Source of the DNA: Xylaria sp. FL1777 | Taxonomy: Eukaryota; Ascomycota; Sordariomycetes; Xylariales; Xylariaceae | Length of the DNA stretch: 64,000 nt | Direction: 5' to 3' | Assembly (NCBI GenBank): GCA_022578965.1 | Contig: MU400582.1 | Location: 1-64,000, forward strand | Shown here: piece after piece, positions 12,786 to 24,700 of the stretch | Layout of the letters: every line of letters starts with the position of its first letter | Position numbering within the stretch: position 1 is the stretch's first letter | Position numbers and translations under genes: made by a program | Notes under the pieces: generated by a model | Databases searched by the model: none | What the model saw: the letters and a program-made list of their open reading frames with translations, nothing else | What the model was told of the DNA's origin: nothing

Positions 12786-13649
12786 ATGGCACACGCAGGC
12801 ATACGCAGTCTCATCCAAGCCCGGTACGGCACGACAGCGAACTTCGTAGCCACCGGTACCAATGACAGCAGAGGGGGCTCGACATTAGAGACCCTTCTTC
12901 AACACAGATCAGTACGGCATTTCCTGCCCGGGAGATTACCTGAGGGGACCCTCGAAATTATCATCGCCGCAGCACAAAGTGCAGCTACATCGTCCAACCT
13001 GCAAACCTGGAGTGTCCTCGCCCTCGAGGATTCAGAACATAAGGATAAAGCAGCCACTTTGTGTGGAGACCAAGACTTTATCCGTCAGGCGCCACTGTTC
13101 CTCATTTTTTGCGCAGACCTAAACCGCCTCACCAAGGTCTCCGCTCAGCACGAGCTGCGTGGCGAAGGGCTAGAGTTCACCGAGATGTTCCTTATGGCAT
13201 CACTGGATGCCGGCCTTGCAGGCCAGAATGCGACTATTGCTGCAGAGGCGCTGGGCCTGGGTGCCTGTTACGTTGGTGCCGCCCGTAACAACCCACATGA
13301 GCTCGCACAGTTGCTCAAACTACCTCCCCGCGTCATTGCCCTGTTTGGGCTAGCTATTGGCAAACCAGACCCTGCAAAGACTACGGCGGTGAAGCCGAGA
13401 TTGCCACAGAGGGAAGTCCTGCACAAGGAGACATGGGATGTGGGCATAAACGAGAAGGGCTCTGATATCCAAGCTGAAAACCTAGCCGAGTATGATCTGA
13501 CACTAGCTAGTTTCAATGCAGGAGAGAGACGAGAAGGCGTACCTGCATGGACGCAACGGAGTGCGCGGAGAATCGAAACAGTAGAGTCACTGCATGGCCG
13601 GCATGTATTGAAAGATGTTTTACAACACAAAGGGTTCAATCTTCGATGA
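12786..13649 (+). CDS. NfsA/FRP-type flavin-dependent nitroreductase (NAD(P)H oxidoreductase)
   Basis: The 287-residue protein is in one exon. Family members bind FMN as homodimers and use NAD(P)H to reduce nitroaromatics, quinones or flavins; the native substrate here is unknown. Visible family features, in order: LIQARYG at residues 9-15; HRSVRHF at 40-46, the FMN-phosphate region; AAAQSAATSSNLQTWS at 61-76; the EALGLGACYVGAARN block at 154-168; KPRLPQREVLHKETW at 203-217, the NfsA-type PRLP...H signature; and a family-like C-terminus HVLKDVLQHKGFNL. Length is normal and nothing appears missing. The start is supported by an in-frame stop at 12753-12755 and a good context (A at -3, G at +4). 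The N-terminus shows no signal peptide, suggesting a cytosolic enzyme. This type is best known from bacteria and is patchy in fungi, so horizontal acquisition is plausible but unproven. Confidence 0.9.
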   Translation: MAHAGIRSLIQARYGTTANFVATGTNDSRGGSTLETLLQHRSVRHFLPGRLPEGTLEIIIAAAQSAATSSNLQTWSVLALEDSEHKDKAATLCGDQDFIRQAPLFLIFCADLNRLTKVSAQHELRGEGLEFTEMFLMASLDAGLAGQNATIAAEALGLGACYVGAARNNPHELAQLLKLPPRVIALFGLAIGKPDPAKTTAVKPRLPQREVLHKETWDVGINEKGSDIQAENLAEYDLTLASFNAGERREGVPAWTQRSARRIETVESLHGRHVLKDVLQHKGFNLR

Positions 13650-13729
13650 TATGATCTCCGGGTGTGTGAAATGTCAGTTCACTTAGATATAGAATCATAG
13701 AATGCACATTTATAGTGTCTTCCATACGG
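13650..13729. other. Short convergent intergenic region
   Basis: Eighty bases separate the nitroreductase stop from the end of the minus-strand ORF. If both were transcribed, their 3' ends would have to overlap. Confidence 0.6.
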
Positions 13730-14191
13730 TCAGAGCCGATAGTGAGAGAGAAATAGATGGGTAAACATTAGATAGAGCACAAGCGTCTTGTAACCTCCCA
13801 TGCAGTCACATCGAAATGTTTCTTCGTCCAGCTCGATGGCAAAGTCGTTTAAATGCTGGCCTTTCAGAATCTCAGATATTTTAGCTTGGACCTCTTCAAA
13901 TCTGTTTGATGGGCCGAAAAGCCTAAGCTCTGCTTTTGCCTTGTTTGGGTGGATGATAACACCTGTTTGCCGTTGTAAGTGTTCGAGCTCGCATGAGATT
14001 TCGCCATTACCACGAAGAAATGACTGCCAGAGATTTAACGAGTCCCTTTTAGAAGCAGTACCCGCTAGTATATCCGAGATGACCTTTTTTGCTTCCGCGA
14101 AGGCCTTGCTATCATCCCCTTTAATCCTGACCACTTGGTACCATTTAGGCGGCTGCGACTGCTCATAAGCAGTGAAATAAAGGTACTGCAT
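13730..14191 (-). pseudogene. Probable truncated fragment of an ascomycete KH-like/RING-IBR-type protein
   Basis: The ORF of 153 residues has a start at 14191, with an upstream in-frame stop nine codons before it. Residues about 65-137 resemble, from memory, the segment preceding the RING/IBR module of large ascomycete zinc-finger or helicase-related proteins: ELEHLQRQTGVIIHPNKAKA, then LRLFGPSNRFEEVQAKIS, then IELDEETFRCDCMGGYKTLV. In those proteins a longer KH-like stretch and then a Cys-rich RING/IBR follow. Here the similarity stops after residue 137; the remaining 16 hydrophobic residues look like read-through into non-coding DNA, and no Cys-rich domain follows. I therefore read it as a truncated relic. 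It could instead be a short hypothetical gene, or an exon with a splice site near 13780. Base composition matches the neighbouring nitroreductase, not the RIP-degraded flanks. Confidence 0.5.
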
Positions 14192-14235
14192 TTTCCATCT
14201 CGAAATTTTTGTCCTTTAATTGACTTTCAACAGCG

Positions 14236-14246
14236 TCATATATAAG
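14236..14246 (-). promoter_or_regulatory. TATA-like site upstream of the minus-strand ORF
   Basis: On the minus strand this reads CTTATATATGA, about 45 bp before the ATG at 14191. The spacing is plausible for a core promoter, but the downstream ORF is probably a relic. Confidence 0.3.
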
Positions 14247-14390
14247 ACGGGAGACCTTAAATCTAGCACAATAGACTAGCTGTACCGTAAGCCTTGCCGT
14301 TTTCTAAAGGGGGAGCAGCAAGTTTTGCAAGGTCTTCTGTTACGTTGGAGTGAATACCGGCTTAGCTAAACCACTAGCCTAATGAGCCTA

Positions 14391-17266
14391 TATATATTAC
14401 GATCTTTTTATTTGTTTTATACTAGCTAGCTTTTAAAACTTAGATCTTTTAAAGACTGTTTTTATAAGCTTTTTTAAAAAGTATACTAGTTAACTTTTAT
14501 ATAACTAAGCGTTTATATATTTAAACATAATAATTATAAGCTTAGTTTGCTTAAAACTAATATTTTATAAATACTTAAAATAATTAACTAAACAAAGTTT
14601 TTAAGATTTTACTTTTTTTTATAGCTTTATTTTTATATTTATATTTATTTAAATAATTATTTAATTATATTTTTATAAGCTTATTATAACTATTATATTT
14701 AATATAAGCTTTAATAATTTAATTATTATAAATGCTATGCTTTATAATTAATAAAATTATTTTAGCTAATTTAATAAACTATAGTTTTATTATATATTAT
14801 ATAAAATATAACATTTAGTTAATTTTAATATAATAAACGCTAGCTATATATTTAGCTAAATGTTTAATATATTTATAAAAACTAATATTAAATATATTAT
14901 TAAAAAAAGAATTTAAGTAACTTAAGCTAATATAATAACGTTTATATAGCTTAATAATAAAAAAATTATAAAAGCTTTAAATAATTTATTTTATATATAT
15001 TTAATTAAAACTTTAGCTTAAATAACTATTTTAAACTGCTATATAACTATTTTTAAATAAGTTAATAAAACAATAAATTTAGTAATTATAAGTATTATTA
15101 CTATAAAGCTTATAATTATTAGCATAATTAATTTATAGTTTTTTATAAAAACTTTAAAAGAACTTTTAATATTTATAAAATTAATTATTTAAACTATAGC
15201 TTAAGCAAAGTACTAAAAAATGCTTTAATAAGCTAAAAAAAAAAATATTAAGCTAAAAATATAATATGCTTTATAATATTAAGCATTTTTAGAAGTTAAA
15301 GTTTTAAATTTTCTAAAAACTAAAAAAATATTTATATTAATTAACTTTTTTAATGCTATAAAAACTTATTTTGCTTAAAAATAAGCTAATTATTAAATTA
15401 TTAAACTTATAAAAAACAAAAAACTAAAAAAAAAACTTATTATTTTAAAGCAATATAAAAAGCTTTTTTTTATATAATTAATATTAAAATTATATAAAAT
15501 AAACAAAAAAATATTAAGCTTTATTTAATGCTAAAAAATAAAGCATTAAAACAAGCAAAAAAACAGCTAAATAAGTTTTTAAATAAGCATAAAAAACTTA
15601 AAAAAAGCTAATTAAATAGCTAAAAACATTTATATTTTTATTTAATAAAACTTTTTTAAATATATTACTAATAGTTCTATATATATAAGCGCTTTTAAAA
15701 AACAGTTATAAGCTTTTTTAATAAGCTAATTAAAAAAATAATAGTTAAAATAATTAATAAAATTAAAATATGCTAGAGTTTTTTGCATTAATTAAGCTTA
15801 CATAATAAAATTAATATTAAAAGCTAATATATTTTATAAAGGTTTAAAAGCTAAAACTGTTTAATTAATAGCTAATAATTTAATTTAAATATAATATATA
15901 TTATAATTAATTAAAAATTACTTTAAAAGATTTTTTTAAACTAAAAAGTATATATAACGCTTAAATATATATTTTATTTGCTTTATTATAATATTATATT
16001 TAATAATTATAAAGCTTTATATATAATTAATAATAAAGATTTATTAATATTAAGTTTTTTTATATTAGCTAAAAATAATAAAAACGTTAATGCAAAAATT
16101 ATAAGCTTTTTTATTTTTAGTAAAAGTATAAAAATTATAAAAAATATATTAATAAGCTTTTAAAGCAAAAATATAAAAATATTTATTTTAAAAAATATTG
16201 CTTTAATAAAAAGTTTTTATATAAATATAATATTAAAAGCTTGGTTTTAAAAGCAAAAGATTTAGTATTATAGTTTAAACTGCTTTTTATGCTATAAAAA
16301 ACTACGTTTAAATATGCTTTTAAAACATTTTATTAAAAAAATAAACTTAGTTTTTTTTAAATATAAGTTTATTATATATTATTTAAGTAAAGCTTTAATA
16401 ACTAATATAATAAACTTATTTATAAAGATTTTATTAAGTATAGCTAAAATAATTATAACATTATTTAAAAAGTATTTTAAAAAGCTGTTAAAAAATTTTT
16501 TAAAGCTTTAAAAAAATACTAAAAAACTATAATATAAAAAAGCAAAGCATTTAAAACTTAAATTACTAAAAGCTTTTATTTTATTTATTAAAAGTATAAA
16601 AATTAAAAGTATAAAAAAAGTTAAATATAAAACTTATATTAAAGTTTATATTAAATATATTATATTTTAAAAACCTTTAAAAAAAAGCTTTGCAAAGCTA
16701 TTTTAAAAAGTTTATTAAAACTTATTTAATTACTTTAAAAAATATAATACCTTGTTTTAACTACTTATAATTAAAACTAAATATAATAAAATAATTTATA
16801 TTTATACTTTAATTAATAAAATAATTAAATTAATATTTAAAGCTTTTTAATAGTTTAAGCGCTAAGTAATATATTAATATTAGCTTTTTATTTATAAAAT
16901 ATATAATAATAATAATAAAGCAGTAATTATATTTAGCAAAAGCACTAAATTTTAGCGTTAAGCTAATAATAAAAAAATAAACTTAAAACTAAAGTTTAAA
17001 TATATTAAAAAGCTAATAAACAAAAAAAAAAGCAAGTTAAAAAGTAATAATTAAAGCTTTAAAAATATTACGTAATAAAAATTTATTAAAGAAGCTTTAG
17101 CTAAAAGTTATTTATATAGCAATATAGTTATATAATATAAGCTTTTTAAAAGCTTATAATCTTTATAGCTTATTTAAAATGCTTTTAAATTAGTTTAAGT
17201 AATATTTTAAATAATATAACTTTAAAGTTTTTATAAATTTAATAATAAACTTATAATTTAATTAAA
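14391..17266. other. AT-rich, RIP-degraded sequence with an unidentified coding relic
   Basis: This is pre-insertion sequence once contiguous with 32136-32881 and 57594 onward. Two short stop-free runs on the plus strand (15978-16163 and 16314-16511) have low-complexity, Lys/Ile/Leu-rich translations typical of RIP-altered coding DNA. A-rich texture on the plus strand suggests an old element read on plus. I could not match any transposon domain, and no terminal repeats are visible. Confidence 0.5.
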
Positions 17267-17271
17267 GTAAT

Positions 17272-17464
17272 TATTACAAAAGGTATAAAGCATTACAAGT
17301 TAAATATAATAGTTAATATATCTTTAGTTTTATAGTAAGTATTTAATAAAACTAAAGCTTAAAAAAAAGAAAAAACTCCTATAAAATAAGTATAAAAGAA
17401 ATATCCTATATATATATATAATATATAATATGTGCTAAAGTATTTAAGTAGCTTAATTATAATA
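17272..17464 (-). repeat. 3' LTR of A2
   Basis: This 193-bp LTR starts TATTACAAAAGG and ends ATTATAATA. It is collinear with all other family A LTRs. Confidence 0.95.
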
Positions 17465-20400
17465 ATTACTTTTTTTTTTTTAATTAGGTTATTTTTAACT
17501 TATATATAAATAAAATTAATTAAAATAATTAATCTTAAGTATAAGTAGTAAAATAAAATAATATAAAGCAATTAAGCATAAATATAATATATTAAATAAA
17601 ATGCTTATATAATATAATAATTAAAGTATTTATATATTTATACTTATGTTTATATGTTAAGTTATGTTTGTTTTATGTTATATTTATAGTAAAGCTTATG
17701 TTTATATTTTTATTGCTATATATTTTTTTTTCTTTTTTTTTTCTTTTTTTTTTTTAGCTGCTATTAAACATTTAGTTTTAGCTATTTACTTTATTACTGC
17801 TAATCTTATATTTATTTTATATTTTTTTTGCTTTTTTTTAATTATTATTTATATTATAATTATATTGCTTAAACTTATAATAGTTAAAAATAATATATAT
17901 AAATATAGTTATAATTAAAGCTATAGTTATAAATATAAACGCAAAAAATTCTTGCAACTTATTTTACGCTTAAATTTATTTAAAAATAAGTTTAATTTTA
18001 CTATAAAACAAAACTTTAATAAACTTTTTTGCTAAAAGTTTAATAACTTTAATAATAAAAATAAAAACTTTAGCTATTTGTTTTTTTTTTAAAACAGCTT
18101 TAATTTTAATAAAGATTTAAATATTATTAAGCTATTTATTAATTATAAAAAAAAAAAATAAAAAAAAAAATAAAAATAATCTTAACTTTATAAATCTTAA
18201 TAAAGATTTTAATATTAGCTTGCATAATTTTAATATAAACAACTTAAAAAATAAGTTTAATTTTAATGCAAATATTAAAGTTTTTATGCTAGTTAAACGT
18301 TAGCTTATTTTTATAATAACTTTTATTTATAAACTTTATAAACAAACTACTAAAGCTAAAAACAAAAAATATAAAACTATTAAAAAAGCAATAGTTTTAA
18401 GTAGTTTATTAGTATATTAGCTTTATTTTAAGCGTTTTAAAAAAACATTTTAGCTAAAAAATAGCTTGCTTTTAAATATAGTTTATAAATTTAAAAATTT
18501 AAAAATAATAGCTTATATAAACTATATAAATAATTATATTTTATATAAGCTTATAAATTAATTTATATTTATTTTAAATTAGTTTTATTAATAAGTTAAC
18601 TATTTGCTATATTATATTTTAATATAATATATATTTAAAAATTGCTAAACTAATTTATTTATTTTTTTGTTTTTTAAAAAAACAACTATAAAAAAGTTAT
18701 TATAAATAGAAATTGCGCTATTATTTAAAAAACTTTAAACAATTATAATATTAACTTTATAGTTATATAGTTTTGCTTACTAAAAACATTTTTATGTTTT
18801 TTATTAACTTATAAAGCTTAATTTTAATTAATTAGCAAAATTAACAATATAAAAATAAATTATTTTGTTTTTATTTTATATAAAGTCTAGCTAATAATTA
18901 ATAATATAAAAACATTATACTAAATATAAACACTTAGTAATAAAGCATAAATTTTTAGCTTGCTAAGCTATTAAGCTTTTTTATATAAGCGCTATAAATA
19001 GCTTTATTTAAACTAATTTTATAAAGTTTTTTAATAAAATTAAAACTATTTTTAATGCTAGTAATATGCTTATTTAACTATACTTAAAATATAAATTATA
19101 AATTATAAATATATAGCTTAAAAAACTACTTTTATTTTTTTTAAAAAAAAAATATATATAATTATATTAACTATTGCTAATAAGTATAAATAAAAATATT
19201 TAGTTAGTTTTTTTTATTATAAAAATGTTCTAAAGTTTAATAATTAATATTTTAAAGCTTTTTTATAAAAATATTATAACTTGTTTATAGCATTTTTATA
19301 TATAGCTTATTAATAAAGCGCACATATTTTAAAACTTAAAGTAATAAATGTAATTTTTATTATATAATTAAAAACAAAAAAATAACTAATTAAAGTATAT
19401 AATATATTTAAGCTTTAATTTATAGCTAAATTAATAATAAATTAATACTATTTTATTAACTTAATAGCTTTTTTTTTTTTTGTAATTTAAGCGTTTTTTA
19501 AAGTTTTTAATTGCTTTAAAAGCTATAATATTAATAATAAATATTTATTAATTATATTTAGTTAGCTAGCTTTTTTATTTAATAAAATAATATTTTTTTT
19601 ATTATAAGTTATTTTATTTATTATATTTTTAACTTTTTATTTTTTTAATTTATTTTTAAAGTTTAGTATAAATAAACTATACTTATATTTAGCTTTTTAA
19701 AGCTTAAGTAACTAAATTAAAAAAGCAAAATAAAAGCAGTTATATTATTTTAAAAAACTAATATAATATGCTTATAAATTAACTATAAAAAAAATTTAAA
19801 AAAGTTTAATAAATTTAAGCGCTAACTTTTTATTTTTAAATTTAATATTTTTTATTAATAATACTATTAAGTTTTTTGTTTTAAAAGTTATAAGTTTATA
19901 TTTATTATTATAATATTTTATATATTTATTAGTTATAATTTATTATTGCTTTATTATTTTGTTTTTAATAGTTTATAATTTATTAAAACGTTTTTATATA
20001 GCTAAAATTTTTTTTAATATAAAGTTATTTTTAATAAATAAATAAAATTTTAGTATATAATTATATAAAGCTTTAAAAAATAATTGTTTAGTTATAAAAT
20101 TAATAGCAAAATTTATAGCAAAAAAAGCTTAAAATAAAAGTTAAAGCTAATTAGTTTATTTATTATTTATAAAACATTTAAAATAGCTTTTAATTATTTA
20201 GTTTATTTGTTTTATTTGTTTATTAGTTTTAAAATAAAATGCTATTAAAAGCTTTTGCTTAACTTTTAAATAATAACATAAATTAAACTAAAATTAGCTA
20301 GTAAAAATAAAGCTTTTATTAAAAATAATATTTTTTAAGCTATTATAAATATATTTAATTTTATAATAAAATAAAACTATTAGTTTAATTAAAATTATAG

Positions 20401-21763
20401 TAATATTAACTAAAAATAAATATATAAGCTTAATAAATCTATTTATAATAATAAAAATAGCATTAATTAGTTTTTTTTTATAACAAGTTTTTAATAAACC
20501 TATAATAAAGTTTATAAATAGCTTTTATATAAGTTTATTAAATATTAATAAAGCATTAAGTTTATTATATTTTTAATAATATTTTGCTTTAGTTTTAAAA
20601 CAAATTATATAGCTTTATACGTATTTTTTAACATTTAGTTTTATATTACTTTAGTAAAACTTTTATTATAATAGTTCTAAAGTATAGCTTTAGCTAAAAT
20701 ATTTAGCTAATAAATTATTATAATATAGCTTAATAAATTAAAAATATATAGCTTTTTTAAAAAAAATATAAATTTTGTTTTTATAGCAAACTAAAAATTT
20801 TTTTATTAATTATTAAAAATTTATAAGCTTTTTTGCTTTTAATTGCTTTATAATTGTATAATATTTAAAGTTTTTTTTTTAAACTTCTTAAATAAAGTTT
20901 TTTAGCTTTTTAAAAGCTTTTAAATCTTTTAATTTTTTTAAACTTATAGCTATTTATGCATATAAACATATAACTATTTAAATAAAAAAAGCTTTTTTAA
21001 TAAATATAGCTTTAAAATATAAAGCTTTAGTTTAAGCATTAAAATATAAATTAAAAACTTTAACTTGTTATATTACTGCAACTTTTCTTTTTAATGTTAA
21101 AAAAATATTAATATTATTAAGCAAAATAACTATATAATTAAAATAGCATAAAAAAAAATTAGCTTTATTTTTTTTGCTTATTTAATATTTAATAATAAAA
21201 TTAAAAAAAGCTAATAATAAACATTAATAAGCTTGCTTTTTATTAAGCTTTAACATTTTTATAAACGCTTAAAAGTTAATATAGTTAATTAACATTTTAA
21301 TTAATAAATTGCTTTTTTTTAAATAATATTACTAATGTTTAAAACAATTTATTATTATAAGCATTTTTTAATTAAGCATATTATATTATATTTCTTTTTT
21401 AAATAGCTTTTAAAAATAAAATATAACTAGTTTAAAAATGCTTTAATTATTCTGCTAAAATAAATTTTTTGCAAAAGCTACTTTAAAAAATTAGTTTTTA
21501 GCAATATTTATTTTTTAAAGTTAAAATATATAAAAAAATAGCTTACTTAAATGCATTTTAAAAGTTTTTAAAAGCTTTTTTTTTTAAAACTATTTAAAAA
21601 AATTTAACTTTTTGTTATTTTTATTACGTTTTTTTGTAAATACTTAAATAAAAACGCAATAATATAAAATACCTGTTTATAAAACAGCAATAAAAGTTAT
21701 AAAACTTTAAAAATTATTATAACGCTTAATAAATATTTAATATAAGCTATTACTAAATAATAT

Positions 21764-24700
21764 ACCTTTTTTAAATTCTTTACACTTAACTATAACTTTG
21801 TAAGTTTAAGCTTAATTATTAAATAATTAAGATTGCTAAAATTAGCGTAACAACTTTTATTTATTAAATAAGTTGCACTTTATTTATAAAGTGCAAATAT
21901 AACAAAAAACAGAAAAATAATATTAAACGACTTATTTATTAAAAATATAACTAATATGCTACTAAGACTTACTAGCAATATAACTATAATATAGCAGCGT
22001 TTTAATAAAAAACATAAAACTAATAAATTTCTTAATATATAAAAAATAATTAACAGAATTATAAAATTAGTATTATAGCTACTAATAAAAAAAAAGATAG
22101 CAAAAAGAATTTTTTTTTAAAAAAACATAAAAAAAGCACAAATAGTATATACGTTAAAAAAAGCTTAAAAAAGCTAGCAAAGCATAAAGCCTAACAATAA
22201 AAACAACCTTAATATATTTATAACTTATTATAACTTAAATGCTGCTATAAAAGCTAACTAAAAAAGCGTTAAAAATACTATTTAAAAGCTTTTTTAATAA
22301 ACTTTATTAAACGTAAACATGCTAAAATTTTAAGCATAAGTTATAATTTTATAGCTAGCTTGCAATAATAAAGCAGTATTATTTAAGCAAAATAAAAAAG
22401 TCTTAATTAAAGTTAAAAAATAAGCTAACAACTTTAAAAATAAAACATTAGCTAATATTATTAAAGTAGTAAATATAGCGCTTATAAGCAGTAATATAAT
22501 TATTGCTAAAAAGCTATATAGCAAAAATATAATAATTACTTTTAAAAAAGCAGTGTTTTAAAAAGCTAAAAAAAGAAAATAAATTATAAAAGCTTTTAAA
22601 AAAAAGTTAAAAGTATAATAAAAAAAAGCAGTACTAATAATAAAAAGCGTTTTAGCAAAACAAATTAAAGCAATACATTTAAACAAAAACTTATTATAGT
22701 TATTATATAATAAACACTTTAAAGTTATAAAATGCAAAAAAATATTATTTAAAAATATAAAAGCTAAATTTATATTAATATTATTATATATAAGCAGTAT
22801 TATAGCAGCTAAAACAATATATAAAAATAGCTTTTTATAAAAAACTTAGCTATTTAATTATAAACTTTTTATTATAAAGCTTAAAGTTATATAATGCTTT
22901 AATTATTATAAATATAGTTATATAGCTAAATATTGCTGCAAAAACTTAAAGTATAACTATTGTTTAGCTTTAAAGCACTAAAAAAATAAAAAAAGCTGCT
23001 TAGTAAAAACGCAAAAAGCAAAGTAAAAATGCATAAACTACAAAAAAGCATACGTAATATAAAATAAAGCTTACTAAAAAAAGATTAAACAAAAAAACAA
23101 AGCAAAAATAGCATATATATTATAACTTAAAAGCTTTTAAAGTACTAAAAAAGCAGCAGTAATAAATAAAAAAATAAATAAAAGTAGTTTAAAAATGCTA
23201 ATAATATTAACATTTATAAAGCTAAATAAAAAAAGATTATTAGCAAAAAAATAACAAACTAGCAATATAAACAAAAACTTATTTTTATTAACTTAATAAT
23301 ATATAATATTACTTTTTAAAACATTATAAAATTTAAAAATAATATAATATATATGCTATAAAATAATAGCTTTAATTATATAGCAGTTTAAAAGCTAATA
23401 ATTAACAAACATAATAATATATATTATTTTAATAATAATAGCTATTAAATTGTTTAATTAAAAAATAAAGCTATGTTATATATAAACAAAAAAATTATAA
23501 TAAAAATGCTAGCAAAAAACATTAATAAAAACTAAGCAAAAATTATAATAAATAATAATAATTTAGTAGTATTTTTATAGTTAATATACTTGCTAAATTA
23601 AAAAAAAAACAGTTTAATATAATTTAATTTAAAAAATATATAAAGCAAGCAAGCTAAAAAAACGCTATATATTTATAAGTAATTTTAACTTTTATTATTT
23701 ATTATAAAACTTAAAAAGCAAAAAAAGCTAAAAAGCAAATAAACTGCTTAAGTTTATTATATAATAAAATTTTATACTAGTTATTTTTTAAAAAAAAGTA
23801 ACTAAAATAAAGCATAAATAAAAAAGCTTAATAATAAACTTAATATAAATATTTAATAATTTAGCTACTATTTATTAAAAGAACTTAAAATAGCTAAATT
23901 TTAACTATAAAGCATTAAAAGTTATAATTAACTTAAAAGCAGCTTTATAAAAATACTTAAAAAAAATAAAAAAATAAAACTAACTTAAATTAAATAAAAA
24001 TAAAGCAGCTATAAAAGCAAAAGCTATTATTACAGAAATATATATGCTATATATACTTAACGAGCTAAATAATGCTTTTAACTTTTTAATTTAGCAACTA
24101 ATAAAAATAGCAAATAAAATAACACTTAAAAAAATTATAAAGAAAAAATACTAAGTATTACTTTAGTAATTTTTAAAAGTAGTTAAAATAAAAAAAAAAG
24201 TAAAACAAGCATATTATAAGTTTTAAAGCAAAAAAACTAAAGCAGCATAGCAAACTTTTAAAAAAAAAAAAAAAGCTTTTAATAATAAAGTAAAAAAAGC
24301 GTAAAAACATAGCTAAAAATAAACATTTATAAAAATATTTAAAAATTTTAAGTTATTATAAAGCTAAGCTAAATAAGCAAAGTTTGCTTATAAGCTAGCT
24401 TTAAAAGTTATTATAATTTTATTGCTAAAATAAACAAAAAATAAATTATTTTTTATTAATACTTTTAAAAAAAAAACAGCTTTATTAATAAAACGCTTTT
24501 TTTTTGCACTATTAATAAACTTGTTTAATATACTTAAAAAAAACCTAACTTATAATAACTACTAAAAGTTTATAATTAATATTAATATAAAAAAAAAAAC
24601 ATAATATTGCTAATATAAAAGTTAGCGCTATAAAAAGCGCTAAAAAATAACTTATTATTTAATAGTTTTTTTAAAGCTTATAAATTTGCTTTAGCAAAAA

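Larger units (their letters stand above)
11930..14390. other. Normal-composition gene island inside the AT-rich block
   Basis: G+C content and codon-like texture change abruptly here compared with both sides. CpG, CpA and TpG words reappear, so this stretch has largely escaped RIP. It contains one intact gene and one probable gene fragment, arranged tail to tail. The first 850 bp, up to the nitroreductase start, holds no convincing coding region. It does contain a 10-bp inverted repeat, TAAGTACCTA at 12143-12152 and TAGGTACTTA at 12254-12263. No transposon border is visible at either edge. Confidence 0.8.

Noticed and set aside
12491..12849. Short overlapping frames on both strands upstream of the nitroreductase
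   Set aside because: No recognisable protein features; they overlap each other and lie in the promoter region. Frames at 13061-13288 (+) and 13268-13639 (-) are likewise shadows of the nitroreductase gene.
22330..22524. Minus-strand hydrophobic frame of 64 residues inside element C
   Set aside because: C is read on the plus strand, as its in-frame RT motifs show. This frame is an AT-rich antisense accident.
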